From Arthrobacter sp. TMP15 (GTDB lineage Bacteria > Actinomycetota > Actinomycetes > Actinomycetales > Micrococcaceae), in assembly GCF_039529835.1 (NCBI RefSeq), contig NZ_CP154262.1, positions 620,001 through 684,000 on the forward strand: a stretch of DNA of 64,000 bases. Direction: 5' to 3'. The first letter of the stretch is position 1. Every line of letters begins with the position of its first letter. Below, in pieces: positions 45,598 to 55,474 of this stretch. The notes under the pieces are model-generated. The model ran no database searches and was not told where the DNA came from. It saw only the letters and a list, made by a program, of their open reading frames with translations. A program made the translations under genes and the position numbers.

Positions 45598-46020
45598 TCA
45601 GTCATCCGCAACAGTGATGGTGACATCAATGTTGCCTCGGGTTGCATTGGAGTAAGGGCAGACCTGGTGCGCTGCGTCCGCTAATGCTTGTGCTGTGTCC
45701 CGATCGAGTCCGGGAATGATGACTTCCAGCATCACTGCAAGTTCAAATCCACCGTTCCCGTTGGAACCCAAGTGAACGCGCCCTCCCACCGAGGAGTCGG
45801 CAATGCTTACTTTTTGGGCGCGGGCAACAATCTGTAGGGCCGAGTGGAAGCATGCCGCATAGCCTGCGGCGAACAGCTGCTCAGGGTTTGCGCCATTCCC
45901 GGAGCCTCCCATAGACGTGGGAATAGCCAGGTCTAAGTCAATGCCGCCATCTGAAGAGCGGACATGTCCGTCGCGACCAGCTCCGGTGGCGATGGCTTCG
46001 GCTGTGTAGAGAGGATTCAT
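45598..46020 (-). CDS. ohr: Organic hydroperoxide reductase (OsmC/Ohr family)
   Basis: The 140-residue enzyme has the two catalytic cysteines Cys57 (GYAACFHSAL) and Cys121 (QVCPYSNATRGN). Ohr reduces organic hydroperoxides with lipoyl-dependent electron donors. Its start overlaps the ohrR stop by 4 bp, so regulator and enzyme are co-translated. Confidence 0.96.
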   Translation of the reverse strand: MNPLYTAEAIATGAGRDGHVRSSDGGIDLDLAIPTSMGGSGNGANPEQLFAAGYAACFHSALQIVARAQKVSIADSSVGGRVHLGSNGNGGFELAVMLEVIIPGLDRDTAQALADAAHQVCPYSNATRGNIDVTITVADD

Positions 46021-46532
46021 GATGAGCCTTTCGGGGACGTGTTGGTGGAAGAACCATTGGTTACTGGCGTGCTCGATGAACGCACCGGGGCGCTGAGTGC
46101 GCGCATACCTTCGGTGATGCGGTGCAGCTCTTGGACAAGCGCCTGAGCCTGCTCTGGTGATTGAAAGCCGTAGGCGCCACTCAAGTTGTCCAGCGCCACT
46201 ATGACATCTTTTAGTACCGCAGCCCCGGTTGCTGTGAGCTTGACGGTAACGACTCGCTCATCGGCTGAGGTGCGGTCACGGGAGAGAAGGCCACGTTGGT
46301 TCAATCGGCGTAACAGGGGGGATAACGTGCCGGAATCCAGGCTCATTCTGGCGCCCAGTTTACTGACGGTAAGCCCCTCCGGTGCACGGCGGGTTTCCAG
46401 TAATGCAATGTACTGCGTGTATGTCAGCTCCCACGGCTCCAATGCAAGCCTGTGGGCCTTGGCCACGGCGTTTGATGCCGAGTAAATGGCAAAGCAGACC
46501 ATTGAATCTAGGTGGTAATCATTGTCTGGCAT
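46017..46532 (-). CDS. ohrR: OhrR, organic peroxide-sensing repressor
   Basis: The 171-residue MarR-family protein has its redox-sensing cysteine at residue 13 in MVCFAIYSASNA, then LALEPWELTYTQYIALL, LDSGTLSPLLRRLNQRGLL and the DERVV wing. It appears to have no other Cys, fitting the one-Cys OhrR class. It lies directly upstream of ohr. It is clearly paralogous to the gene at 12302-12805. Confidence 0.94.
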   Translation of the reverse strand: MPDNDYHLDSMVCFAIYSASNAVAKAHRLALEPWELTYTQYIALLETRRAPEGLTVSKLGARMSLDSGTLSPLLRRLNQRGLLSRDRTSADERVVTVKLTATGAAVLKDVIVALDNLSGAYGFQSPEQAQALVQELHRITEGMRALSAPVRSSSTPVTNGSSTNTSPKGSS

Positions 46533-46538
46533 GTATTG

Positions 46539-46565
46539 ATTGTACGCAATTTAATTGTGCACAAT
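46539..46565. promoter_or_regulatory. Tandem OhrR operator upstream of ohrR
   Basis: ATTGTACGCAAT (46539-46550) and ATTGTGCACAAT (46554-46565) lie 7-33 bp before the ohrR start, 15 bp apart centre to centre. The second is a perfect palindrome and shares TTGTGCACAA with the 12.8 kb site. Confidence 0.75.
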
Positions 46566-46623
46566 CAAACTCAATTGTTTACTCACTACTGCCGGAGGCG
46601 CCGGAGAGACCTGAGAGGCAGGA

Positions 46624-48516
46624 CTACACGAGCGAGTCCTGCCACGCTCCATGCAGGTCGGCAAAACGCCCGCCGCTTGAGATTAACTGCGCTGGCGAGC
46701 CATCTTCAACGATGCGGCCCTCATGCACCACAAGAACCCGCTCGGCAATGGCCACCGTGGAAAGCCTGTGGGCAATGATGAGCGCGGTTCGGCTTCCCGT
46801 TGTGCCATCGGAGGAGCTTAGGAGCTTGTGCAATCCGTCTTGAACAAGCCGTTCTGAGGGGATATCCAGAGAGGATGTGGCCTCATCCAAAATCAGAACG
46901 GCTGGATCTGCCAAAAACGCCCGTGCAAAGGAAATCAATTGACGCTGCCCGGCAGAGACGCGGCCGCCACGTTTGTTGACATCCGTGTCGTAACCATCCG
47001 GAAGCGCCCGAATGAACTCGTCGGCCCCGACATCGCGCGCCGCTGCCTCAATCTGTGCGCGGCTTGCGGCAGGGTTGCCCAAGGCGATGTTCTCCGCGAC
47101 AGTGCCGCTGAACAGAAATGCTTCCTGCGTCACCATGACAACAGCCCGGCGCAAGTCAGCGCTAGAAAGATCCCGCAACTCCACGCCGTCGAGCATTAAC
47201 GAACCAGCGCTGACATCGTAGAAACGGGACATGAGCTTGGCCAACGTGGACTTACCAGCACCCGTGGCACCCACTACTGCCACCGTTTGGCCCGCGGGAA
47301 TATGTAAATCAAGACTCGGCAGCACCAGAGGCCCGCTGCCATAGCGGAACTCTACTGCGCTAAATTGGATGTCGCCCGTGGCGGTAGGCAGCGGGACTGG
47401 ATGGCGCGGGGGACGTACGCTGGGGACCTCCTCGAGCAACCCCGAGACTTTCTCCAGCGCGGCCTGGGCAGACTGAAATGAATTATAAAACATGGCCATC
47501 TGGCTCACAGGTTGGAAGAAACGTTTAGTGGCCAACAGCAACGCAAGCAGTGCGCCCACTTCCAAGGCGCCTCCCAGCACGCGGAAACCGCCGACTAATA
47601 AAACAACCGCAACAGCCACATTGCCAATGAGGACAAGCCCGGGCTGGAAGATCCCGTTGAGATTGATGGAGCGCACAGTTACGCGCCGGTAATCCTCGGC
47701 AAGCTCCTCGTAGCGGGTGGCATTCTCCTCTTCACGACGGAAAGCCTTAACCGCACGAATGCCCGTCATGGTCTCGATGAAATGCACAATGAGCCGCGCG
47801 GAGACCACCCGAGAGGAGCGGTAGGCCGCCTGCGAACGCTTTTGATACCAGCGCGAGAACCAGAACATGGGTAGGGCCGAAGCCATCACCAGCAGCCCCG
47901 TGATCCAATCCAGGGAAAAGATGGAAACGACTGTCAGGACCATGAAAACCAGCCCTGAAGCAAGCGATGAAATACCCGAATCAAGTAGCTCGCGCAGGGC
48001 CTCTAAATCCGAAGTCTGGCGTGAAATGATGCGTCCTGAGGTGTAGGACTCATGAAACTCCATGCTCAAGCGCTGGGTATGTCTAAAAACTTGAATGCGC
48101 AGATCCAGCAGCATCGCCTGGCTGAGCCGTGCCGTGGCAGTGAGATACGCCGCAGTAAGCCAAGAAGCAATCAGCGCCGCAAAGATATACCCTCCACCGG
48201 TGACGATCAGCGGCAGGACATAGGCATCCGGCTTAGTGCTCAGTGCTGGCAGTGCCGTATCAATTCCGTAGGCAATCAGCAGGGGACCGGCCACCTTAGC
48301 GGCCTGTGAGAGCACCACGAGGGCCACGGTGACGGCGAAACGTAGCCGGACCGGGCGCAACAGGGTCCGTAAAAGTCGCACGGATCGGCGCCGCACAGCG
48401 CGGCTCGCCTCACTGCTGAGATTTACACTGTCCTCACCAGTGGTCCCCTGTTGTCCTATCTGTTGAGGGGCAATAAAGGACGCCGACTCCGAACTACGCT
48501 TTTTTCCGTCCCTCAT
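46624..48516 (-). CDS. ABC exporter subunit with canonical Walker B (heterodimer partner)
   Basis: The 630-residue half-transporter has a 55-residue polar leader, a six-helix membrane domain and a nucleotide-binding domain. The latter has Walker A GATGAGKS, signature VSAGQ (non-standard for LSGGQ) and Walker [13 protein letters not shown] with the catalytic Glu. The ATG overlaps the upstream ABC gene by 4 bp. A non-standard signature here and an Asp in the partner's Walker B are what asymmetric heterodimeric exporters show. Confidence 0.9.
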   Translation of the reverse strand: MRDGKKRSSESASFIAPQQIGQQGTTGEDSVNLSSEASRAVRRRSVRLLRTLLRPVRLRFAVTVALVVLSQAAKVAGPLLIAYGIDTALPALSTKPDAYVLPLIVTGGGYIFAALIASWLTAAYLTATARLSQAMLLDLRIQVFRHTQRLSMEFHESYTSGRIISRQTSDLEALRELLDSGISSLASGLVFMVLTVVSIFSLDWITGLLVMASALPMFWFSRWYQKRSQAAYRSSRVVSARLIVHFIETMTGIRAVKAFRREEENATRYEELAEDYRRVTVRSINLNGIFQPGLVLIGNVAVAVVLLVGGFRVLGGALEVGALLALLLATKRFFQPVSQMAMFYNSFQSAQAALEKVSGLLEEVPSVRPPRHPVPLPTATGDIQFSAVEFRYGSGPLVLPSLDLHIPAGQTVAVVGATGAGKSTLAKLMSRFYDVSAGSLMLDGVELRDLSSADLRRAVVMVTQEAFLFSGTVAENIALGNPAASRAQIEAAARDVGADEFIRALPDGYDTDVNKRGGRVSAGQRQLISFARAFLADPAVLILDEATSSLDIPSERLVQDGLHKLLSSSDGTTGSRTALIIAHRLSTVAIAERVLVVHEGRIVEDGSPAQLISSGGRFADLHGAWQDSLV

Positions 48517-50402
48517 GTTGTGGGTCCCTTCTGTGTACCCGAGTTTACGGGGCTGGGTGAACTTCCCGTGAGGCACTGTGCGCCGAGATCATCGGGGAGC
48601 TCCTCATCCACACCACTATCCAGATCACGAGGCTCCTCGGTGAGGCTGGCCAGAACATATCTATAGTGACTATTCTTGGCGAGCAGCTCGGTGTGAGTGC
48701 CCACAGCTGCAATGCGTCCATCTTGAAGAAGTGCTACCCGATCGGCCGTGGCCACCGTGGATGGGCGGTGAGCAACAATCAAAGTGGTGGTCCCCTTGAG
48801 TTCCGAACGTAGCCGGGTGCTGACTCGCTGCTCCGTGTTGACATCCAACGCTGAAAGGGGGTCATCAAGGACCAGCACGGCCGGGCGGGCAGCGATGGCC
48901 CGAGCCAGAGCGATGCGCTGACGTTGACCGCCGGACAAACTCAACCCTTCCTCGCCAATCAGGGTGTCAACCCCGTCGGAGAGGTTATAGACGAAGTCAG
49001 CTTGTGCCACCTCCAAAGCGCGTTTAAGTTCTTCCTCGGGTGAGCGCCCGGGGTAGTCACCCGCTCCTAATAAAACATTCCCACGGACCGAATGGGAAAA
49101 CAGCGTGGTGTCCTCGAAAGCCACAGAGACATGCCGGCGCAACTGTGCCAACGGCAGGTGGCGGACGTCAGTGCCGTCCAATAAAACCGCTCCGGCGCTG
49201 ACATCAAAAAGGCGTGGTACTAGATTCAGCAAGGCACTTTTGCCGCTCCCGGTCACACCTACCAGCGCCATGGTTTCCCCGGCGTGCAGTCTTAGGTTGA
49301 CGCCGTTGAGTAAGTCAGGTGCTCCCTCCGGTGTGTCCGGAAACCTGAAATGGACGTCGCGGAACTCCAGCTCTCCGCGTACATCCTCCAGAAGTAGCGG
49401 ATTGAGCGGATCGGTGGTGGTGTTCACTGCATCCATGACCTCAAAGTGCCGGTCCAAGGCTGTTTTGGCGGCAAAGGTCATGGCTAGCAACGGTCCCATG
49501 GACTCCACGGGGCCAGCCACGACGGCAGCTGTGGCAAAAAACGCAACCAAAGCCCCGACGTCGAGCTTGCCAGTGGAAACCAACAGGATCCCCACTACCA
49601 GCGCCGCACCGAGGGCGAGCTCGGGTATGAGCGTGACCACCAGGGAGAAAACAGCAAGAGACTTGGCCTTGTGAATCTCGGTTGCCTGGAGCTCTTGCGC
49701 CTGTCCGGCAAACGAATCCAGGGCCTCCTGGCCACGGCCGAACGCTTTGAGTACGCGGATGCCGTGGACCGATTCCTCCACTGTGGTGGCAAGATCCCCA
49801 GCCTGGTCCTGACTCCTGCGACTGACCCGTCCGTAAGAGCGCCGGAAACGGAATCCAAAAATGACGATGGGTACGGTTGCCGCCAAGAAAATCAGGCCCA
49901 GTTCCCAGCTCATGGAGAACATCAATCCCACACCGATAGCCACCGTCAGTGCCGTCACTACCAGCATGATGGCACCAAAAGCCATCCACCGACGCATAAA
50001 GTTCAGATCGCTCATGGCCCGGCTGAGTAGTTGCCCGGAGCCCCAACGGTCATGGAATTCGATGGCAAGCTGCTGCAAATGCCGGTAGAAAGAGGCGCGC
50101 ATCTGTGTTTCCACGGTGGTGACCGGAACCATGACGAATTGGCGCCGGAGGGCAATTAATCCGGCCTCGAGTAGACCCAGGACCAGCACGATCCCGGCTC
50201 CAGCCCACAACGCCTGGACGCCGTGTCCGGGCAGCAGTGCCGTGTTTACAAGTTATCGGTACACCTGCGGGATCGCCAAAGCCACGGCGCTGGCTGCTAG
50301 TGCAGACAGGAATCCCCATATCAGGGGCCACATCATCGGCCGCAGTTGAGGTGCCAGCCGGACCAGCGACTGCCAAAGTGTGCTTTGCTTCTTGGATGCC
50401 AT
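48513..50402 (-). pseudogene. ABC exporter subunit interrupted by an in-frame stop (degenerate-site partner)
   Basis: Reading from the ATG at 50402 gives MASKKQSTLWQSLVRLAPQL and the first membrane helix, then TAA at codon 50 (50255-50253). The same frame continues without a break for 579 more residues (LVNTALLPGHGVQALWAGAG...). The nucleotide-binding domain is intact: GVTGSGKS, LSLSGGQRQ, and Walker B LVLDDPLSALD with Asp in place of the catalytic Glu. Protein starting at the TTG at 50210 would lack helix 1 and has no clear ribosome binding site. A nonsense mutation or a sequencing error would explain it. Confidence 0.82.
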
Positions 50403-50838
50403 AGGTTTAATTGACTGCCCTCATGCCGGAAATACTGATGGTTTTTCCACCTTACGCCAATGACGATGTGGCTATTTGAAAGCCTCCCACAGGCCACCGA
50501 CATTCTGCAGAACCCTGCGAACGAGCCTCTATGAGGGCAGCCTGAGCTATCCAAACTCTCGTTTGGTTCTAGCGTCAGCGCACTACAGCCCCTTTTTTCC
50601 TGCAGGTCCAGGCAGTGGAAGCACCAGGAATGTGCGCAGTTGTATTCCGCCGCCGTGCATCCTCAATGCCGCATATACGCGCTGCCTGCCAGAATTGCGT
50701 GCTTGATCCGGGAGCGCACGGCCGCTGAGCACGCGCTGACGGCAGCTGAGCACGCGCGCACGGCCGCGAGTATGATCACTTCAAACCCGTTGGATCAGCG
50801 CACCTCACCTTGCAACGCCAGCTACTAAGGATCAATTC
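50403..50838. other. Intergenic region, no gene recognised
   Basis: This 436-bp gap separates divergent genes and must hold both promoters. GCTGAGCACGCGC occurs twice (about 50721 and 50747) within a short GC-rich repeat. No RNA gene or credible ORF is seen. Confidence 0.5.
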
Positions 50839-51981
50839 ATGACTGAGCCCGCATTGATGACCAGCGCCGTACTGCGCACCGCCCACACGGCACGGCCGTA
50901 TGCGCTCAGTGAGCCACTGACGCTGGAACGAGTGCCCGTGCCTGAGCCGAGAGCCGGGGAGGTGCTGGTCAAAATCGAATTTTCCAGCCTGTGCCACTCT
51001 GATCTCTCCGTTATCAATGGTTCGCGTATTCGCCCCCTTCCCATGGCTCTGGGACATGAGGCAAGCGGAATCGTCGTGGCTGTCGGAGACGCCGTGGAGG
51101 GCGTTGGAGTTGGTGCGCATGTTGTGCTGGTGTTTGTGCCAAGTTGCGGGCAATGCCGTGCCTGTGCCAGTGGGCGTCCGGCGCTCTGCCATCGCGGTGC
51201 CGCGGCAAATGGTAGTGGTGACCTCCTGCATGGGGAAGCTGTTCTGCGTTCGCAGTCGGGCGAGCGGATCAACCACCATTTGGGTGTCTCGGCTTTCTCG
51301 CAGTATGCCGTGGTTGCTCGTGAATCCTTGGTGGTGATTGACAAAGATGTCCCACTGGATATTGCCGCCATGTTTGGCTGCGCGGCCCTGACAGGGATTG
51401 GCGCTGTTATCCACTCCGCACGTCTTAGTGCAGACCAATCAGTCATTGTGTTTGGTTTGGGTGCTGTGGGTCTCGCGGCCGTCATGGCCGCCGCGCAGAT
51501 CCCTGGCAGCACAGTCATCGCCATCGACCCACTGGCTCAGAAGCAGGAGTTGGCATTGCAATGTGGTGCACATTTCGCCGGCGCACCGGAGCAGGCGCCC
51601 GCGCTGGTGGCTGCACACGCGGGCGACGGCGTTGACGTGGCCGTGGAGGCTGTGGGCAGCGCATCGGTGATGGAAGCGTGCCTTGGTTTGCTCACTCGAG
51701 GGGGCGCCCTGGTCGCGGTGGGGTTGCCACACCCGGACCAGATGCTTGAAGTGCCTGCTCTGCTGTTCGCCGGAACGGGCAAGCGGCTCATTGGTTCCTA
51801 CATGGGGGACGCTGACCCGGCTCGGGACATCCCTGCCTATATTCAGCTGTGGCGGGACGGGCGACTGCCCATTGAACTACTTCACACAGATACCAAGGAT
51901 CTGAGCGAGATCAACGAGAGTCTTGACGCGCTCGCTGACGGTCAAGTGGTACGGCGCCTATTTACTTTTTCGGCGAAATGA
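50839..51981 (+). CDS. Zinc-dependent alcohol dehydrogenase, MDR family
   Basis: The 380-residue enzyme has catalytic zinc ligands in LCHSD and GHEASG, and the structural zinc lobe CGQCRACASGRPALC with four Cys. The Rossmann motif is GLGAVGLAAVMAA. The length suits the class III-like or aryl-alcohol group. AAGGATC precedes the ATG. The SRPBCC gene follows 9 bp later, so they form one unit. Substrate not identifiable. Confidence 0.9.
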   Translation: MTEPALMTSAVLRTAHTARPYALSEPLTLERVPVPEPRAGEVLVKIEFSSLCHSDLSVINGSRIRPLPMALGHEASGIVVAVGDAVEGVGVGAHVVLVFVPSCGQCRACASGRPALCHRGAAANGSGDLLHGEAVLRSQSGERINHHLGVSAFSQYAVVARESLVVIDKDVPLDIAAMFGCAALTGIGAVIHSARLSADQSVIVFGLGAVGLAAVMAAAQIPGSTVIAIDPLAQKQELALQCGAHFAGAPEQAPALVAAHAGDGVDVAVEAVGSASVMEACLGLLTRGGALVAVGLPHPDQMLEVPALLFAGTGKRLIGSYMGDADPARDIPAYIQLWRDGRLPIELLHTDTKDLSEINESLDALADGQVVRRLFTFSAK

Positions 51982-51990
51982 GGAGAGAAG

Positions 51991-52752
51991 ATGACTAAGA
52001 AATTTTAGATTGTGCATGAATCCGAGATCGAGGGCACCCCGGCGCAGGTGTTCCAAGCTGTTACAACCGGGACCTCGGGCTGGATGTGGCCCATGGAGAT
52101 TGAGCCCAAACTCGGCGGTGAGGGCCCCTTTGGCAGCACCATCACAGCGTGGGATCCTGCGCATCGCTTCGCCAATCGGTTGGAAGGTGAGGGTGGGTTT
52201 TTCAACGAACTTGGCTATGACATACGCGAACTTGCCAACGGCACAACGTGGCTAAAATACACGCACAAGGGCGTGTTCTTTGCGGACTGGGACAACCAGT
52301 ACAACGCCGCCACGCAGCACACCGCCTTCTACCTGCACACACTGGGCCAATATGTGCAGTATTTCTCCGGCAGGCAGGCCGCCTTTGCGCAGCTGGAAGG
52401 CCCCGAGGCTTCTGGTGCCCCTGACGCTTTTGAAACTGTGAAAAAGGCGTTGGGGATAGCCGACGGCGGTGCCGGAGGACACCTCAGCCTCACCATTGCC
52501 GGGCTGGGGAAAGTGGAGGCCACAGTGGATTATCTGGATCCAAACTTTATTGGCTTACGCACCAGTGACACCATGATTCGTTTCTTTGGTCGTAATGCCT
52601 TTGGTGCCCTTGTCGGGATAAGTGTGCACCTCTTTGCCGATGATGACGATTCCAATGGTGGAGCTGCAGATGGTGGAGATGCAGTTGGTGGAGATGCAGA
52701 TGCCGCGGGTGCAGCGTGGGAAGAGTGGCTCAAGAGACAGTTCCCCCAGTAG
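51991..52752 (+). pseudogene. SRPBCC/AHSA1-type protein with in-frame stop at codon 6
   Basis: GGAGAGAAG and ATG at 51991 give MTKKF, then TAG (52006-52008), then IVHESEIEGTPAQVFQAVTTGTSGWMWPM in the same frame to 52752. The natural residue at the stop was probably Glu (GAG). Restart at the GTG at 52012 could still yield a nearly complete 246-residue protein. The fold is a START-like ligand-binding domain (FFNELGYDIREL, TVDYLDPNFIGLRT). A Gly/Asp-rich stretch from a short DNA repeat (GATGGTGGAGATGCAG) precedes the C-terminus EEWLKRQFPQ. Confidence 0.8.
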
Positions 52753-52937
52753 CCGTCAGTGGTCGTTGGGTGTGCATTTATGCGCACCAACTCTGCGGTA
52801 TTGGTCATTGATGTTCCTTTGCAGATGCTGCGATACTCAGGCAGACGAGCAAAAGTGGCGTGGATCACAACCCGTATCCCCGTGGACTGGCTCATTTGTC
52901 AATGTCGGCAAGCGCACTCCGGTGCGAAGGAGTAAAA

Positions 52938-54329
52938 ATGAGTTCACAGGCTGGATCGACCCCCACAACCAAAGAGTCGGGACTGCGGAAAGTAGTTGCC
53001 GCCTCCATGGCTGGCACGGTGGTGGAATGGTATGAGTTCTTCTTGTACGCCACGGCCGTTACGTTGGTGTTTGGCAAAATGTTCTTCCCCAACTCCGGCT
53101 CGGAGCTCGACGCGATCATGGCAGGGTTTCTGACCTACGCCGTTGGTTTCGTTGCCCGGCCCATCGGCGGGATCGTCTTTGGCCACTTCGGCGACAAATT
53201 TGGCCGCAAGAAGCTTCTTCAGCTGAGCATTATCTTGGTAGGTGTTTCCACGTTCTTGATGGGCTGCCTGCCCAGCTTTGCCCAAGTGGGGTATTTGGCG
53301 CCAACACTTCTGGTGGCCTTACGCTTTATCCAGGGCTTCGCCGTCGGCGGGGAATGGGGCGGGGCGGTACTGCTGGTGGCAGAACATAGCCCAAATAAGT
53401 CCCGCGGCTTCTGGGCCTCGTGGCCGCAATCGGCTGTGCCGCTGGGTAACCTCCTTGCTACCGGAGTACTGCTGACCCTGGCTTCCGTGCTTAGTGAAGC
53501 GGCGTTCCTGGGGTGGGGTTGGCGCGTGGCCTTCTGGCTGTCAGCTGTGATCGTCCTGATTGGCTACTACATCCGCACCAAGGTCAGTGACGCCCCGATT
53601 TTCTTGGAAGCCCAGGAGCACATCGAGGACAACCCCGAGGCCGGTTACGGTGTGTTGGAAGTACTCCGCCGCTACCCTCGTGGGGTTTTCACGGCCATGG
53701 GACTGCGCTTTGCCGAGAACATTTTGTACTACCTAGTAGTCACGTTCTCCATCACCTACCTCAAGATCATCGTTGACATCGATACCTCCCGCATCCTGTT
53801 GCTTCTTCTGGTGGCACACGGGATCCACTTCATTGTGGTTCCGCTGGTTGGTAAGCTCTCCGATGCAATAGGACGCCGCCCCACCTACATGCTTGGTGCG
53901 CTCACGGGCGCCACGTGGGGCTTCTTTGCCTTCCCCATGATGGATACCAAGGACAACTTCATGATCTTGGCTGCCGTCACGATCGGCCTGCTCTTCCACG
54001 CGCTCATGTATGCCGGGCAGCCCGCCATCATGGCCGAAATGTTCCCCACCCGTATGCGGTACTCGGGTGTCTCACTGGGCTATCAGGTGACCTCCATCGT
54101 GGCAGGATCCATGGCCCCGTTCATTGCCACTGGTCTGGTGGAACACTACAATTCATCGGTTCCGGTAGCCCTGTACTTACTCGGGGCCTGCATGGTGACG
54201 GCGCTTGCAGTGTTCTTCCTGAAGGAAACAAAGGGTGTCTCCCTGCATGACATTGATCAGGCCGACGCGGCAGGAACACTGGCGCTAGCTCGCACCGCAG
54301 CAGCCAAAGCAGCCAACACCTCCAGCTGA
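52938..54329 (+). CDS. MFS transporter, metabolite:proton symporter (MHS/ShiA-like) type
   Basis: The 463-residue protein has 12 predicted helices. It starts with VVAASMAGTVVEWYEFFLYATAVTLVF, the hallmark of the MHS group (ProP, ShiA, KgtP). GHFGDKFGRKKLL and RFIQGFAVGGEWGGAVLLVAEH are also diagnostic. GAAGGAG precedes the ATG at 52938. These carriers take up carboxylates or related solutes. It lies near the LysR-controlled catabolic operon and may import its substrate. Confidence 0.9.
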   Translation: MSSQAGSTPTTKESGLRKVVAASMAGTVVEWYEFFLYATAVTLVFGKMFFPNSGSELDAIMAGFLTYAVGFVARPIGGIVFGHFGDKFGRKKLLQLSIILVGVSTFLMGCLPSFAQVGYLAPTLLVALRFIQGFAVGGEWGGAVLLVAEHSPNKSRGFWASWPQSAVPLGNLLATGVLLTLASVLSEAAFLGWGWRVAFWLSAVIVLIGYYIRTKVSDAPIFLEAQEHIEDNPEAGYGVLEVLRRYPRGVFTAMGLRFAENILYYLVVTFSITYLKIIVDIDTSRILLLLLVAHGIHFIVVPLVGKLSDAIGRRPTYMLGALTGATWGFFAFPMMDTKDNFMILAAVTIGLLFHALMYAGQPAIMAEMFPTRMRYSGVSLGYQVTSIVAGSMAPFIATGLVEHYNSSVPVALYLLGACMVTALAVFFLKETKGVSLHDIDQADAAGTLALARTAAAKAANTSS

Positions 54330-54369
54330 GTCCGTTATTAAGAAACGCAGGGCCGGCACTACCGCAGCG

Positions 54370-55296
54370 CTAGGAAGATTGGCGTTGACCTGATGGTAGT
54401 AACTGGCCCTGCAGGCGGTGCGTCTCCTGCAAAAAAGCTGTCACCACGGCTTGGACGGCGGGGGAGCGCAGGGATTCTGTGCGCGCCGCTGCCCAAAACT
54501 GCACCACCTGTTCCACGTCGTCGGGCAAAACACGAATGAAGCCCTCCTGCCCATGGACCATGAATGCCGGTAGCATTCCGATTCCGCCATTGGCCCGGAC
54601 CGCTTCGATCTGGGCAAACACGCTGGTGGACTGAAATTGTGCGGGATCTGTTGTCAGCGAACCTCGTTGCAGAGCCAGCTCGGCAACCTGCAGGGTTGAT
54701 TCCACGTAGGAGATGAACCGGTGGTTTGCGAGTTCGGCCACGGTTTCCGGTAGGCCATATTCGTTCACATACTCGGTGCCGGCGTACAGGCGCAGCGCGT
54801 AATCGGACAGGAGCATGGTTTCGGATTTACCAGCTTCTACGCTCCCGGCCACTACCTCGATGTCCACGCCGGAGCGGTTTTGGCTGAGTCTGCGGGTGGC
54901 ACTGAGCAGTTCCACCCGCAAGGAGGGATGCTTCTTTTGCAGACGTGCCAGCGCAGGCGCGGCAATCAGTGCCCCGAAACCATCAGAGGTACTCACCCGC
55001 ACCACTCCGGAGATAACGTCAACGCCTTCACGTAGGCCTGCCGTGAGGGAATGCAGGCTCTTTTCAATTCCCTCGGCAGCAGCCACCGCTGCCCGGCCCA
55101 ACTCCGTCAGTTCCCAACCTTGCGGGGTTCTCTCCAAGGTGCGCCCACCCATTTGTTTATCCAGCGCCAAAATTCTTCGCGAGACTGTGGTGTGGGTGGT
55201 CTCCAGCGCATCTGCAACCGCAGTGAAGCGGCCAAGTCTGGCTACTGTCAAAAGGATGAGTAGATCGTCGGGACTGGGAAAACGTTTGAAATCCAC
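54370..55296 (-). CDS. LysR-family regulator
   Basis: The protein is about 308 residues, with an N-terminal helix-turn-helix (LLILLTVARLGRFTAVADALETTHTTVSRRILALDKQMGGRTLERTPQGWELT) and a substrate-binding domain. The start is uncertain: a GTG at 55296 and a TTG at 55299 both lie behind AAGGAG. The extended ORF to 55359 lacks a site. It is divergent from the four-gene catabolic operon and is probably its activator. Confidence 0.88.
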   Translation of the reverse strand: MDFKRFPSPDDLLILLTVARLGRFTAVADALETTHTTVSRRILALDKQMGGRTLERTPQGWELTELGRAAVAAAEGIEKSLHSLTAGLREGVDVISGVVRVSTSDGFGALIAAPALARLQKKHPSLRVELLSATRRLSQNRSGVDIEVVAGSVEAGKSETMLLSDYALRLYAGTEYVNEYGLPETVAELANHRFISYVESTLQVAELALQRGSLTTDPAQFQSTSVFAQIEAVRANGGIGMLPAFMVHGQEGFIRVLPDDVEQVVQFWAAARTESLRSPAVQAVVTAFLQETHRLQGQLLPSGQRQSS

Positions 55297-55342
55297 CAAG
55301 TACCTACTCCTTATATATGCGGCTTCCGCACCGAGGGCGGTC

Positions 55343-55358
55343 TGTGCAAGTATGCACA
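55343..55358. promoter_or_regulatory. Candidate LysR box
   Basis: TGTGCAAGTATGCACA is a perfect 6-bp inverted repeat with a 4-nt spacer, and T-N11-A can be read within it. It lies between the divergent LysR gene and the operon. Confidence 0.5.
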
Positions 55359-55474
55359 TGGGCTCTGCTTATTTCGGCCTTGTTTGCACTCTAACAGGGT
55401 GTGATGCTGGTCATATCGTCCCTTCATTGGGGCCCTGAGACATAATGGGAAACGTAAGCAAGGGAGCTTTCATC

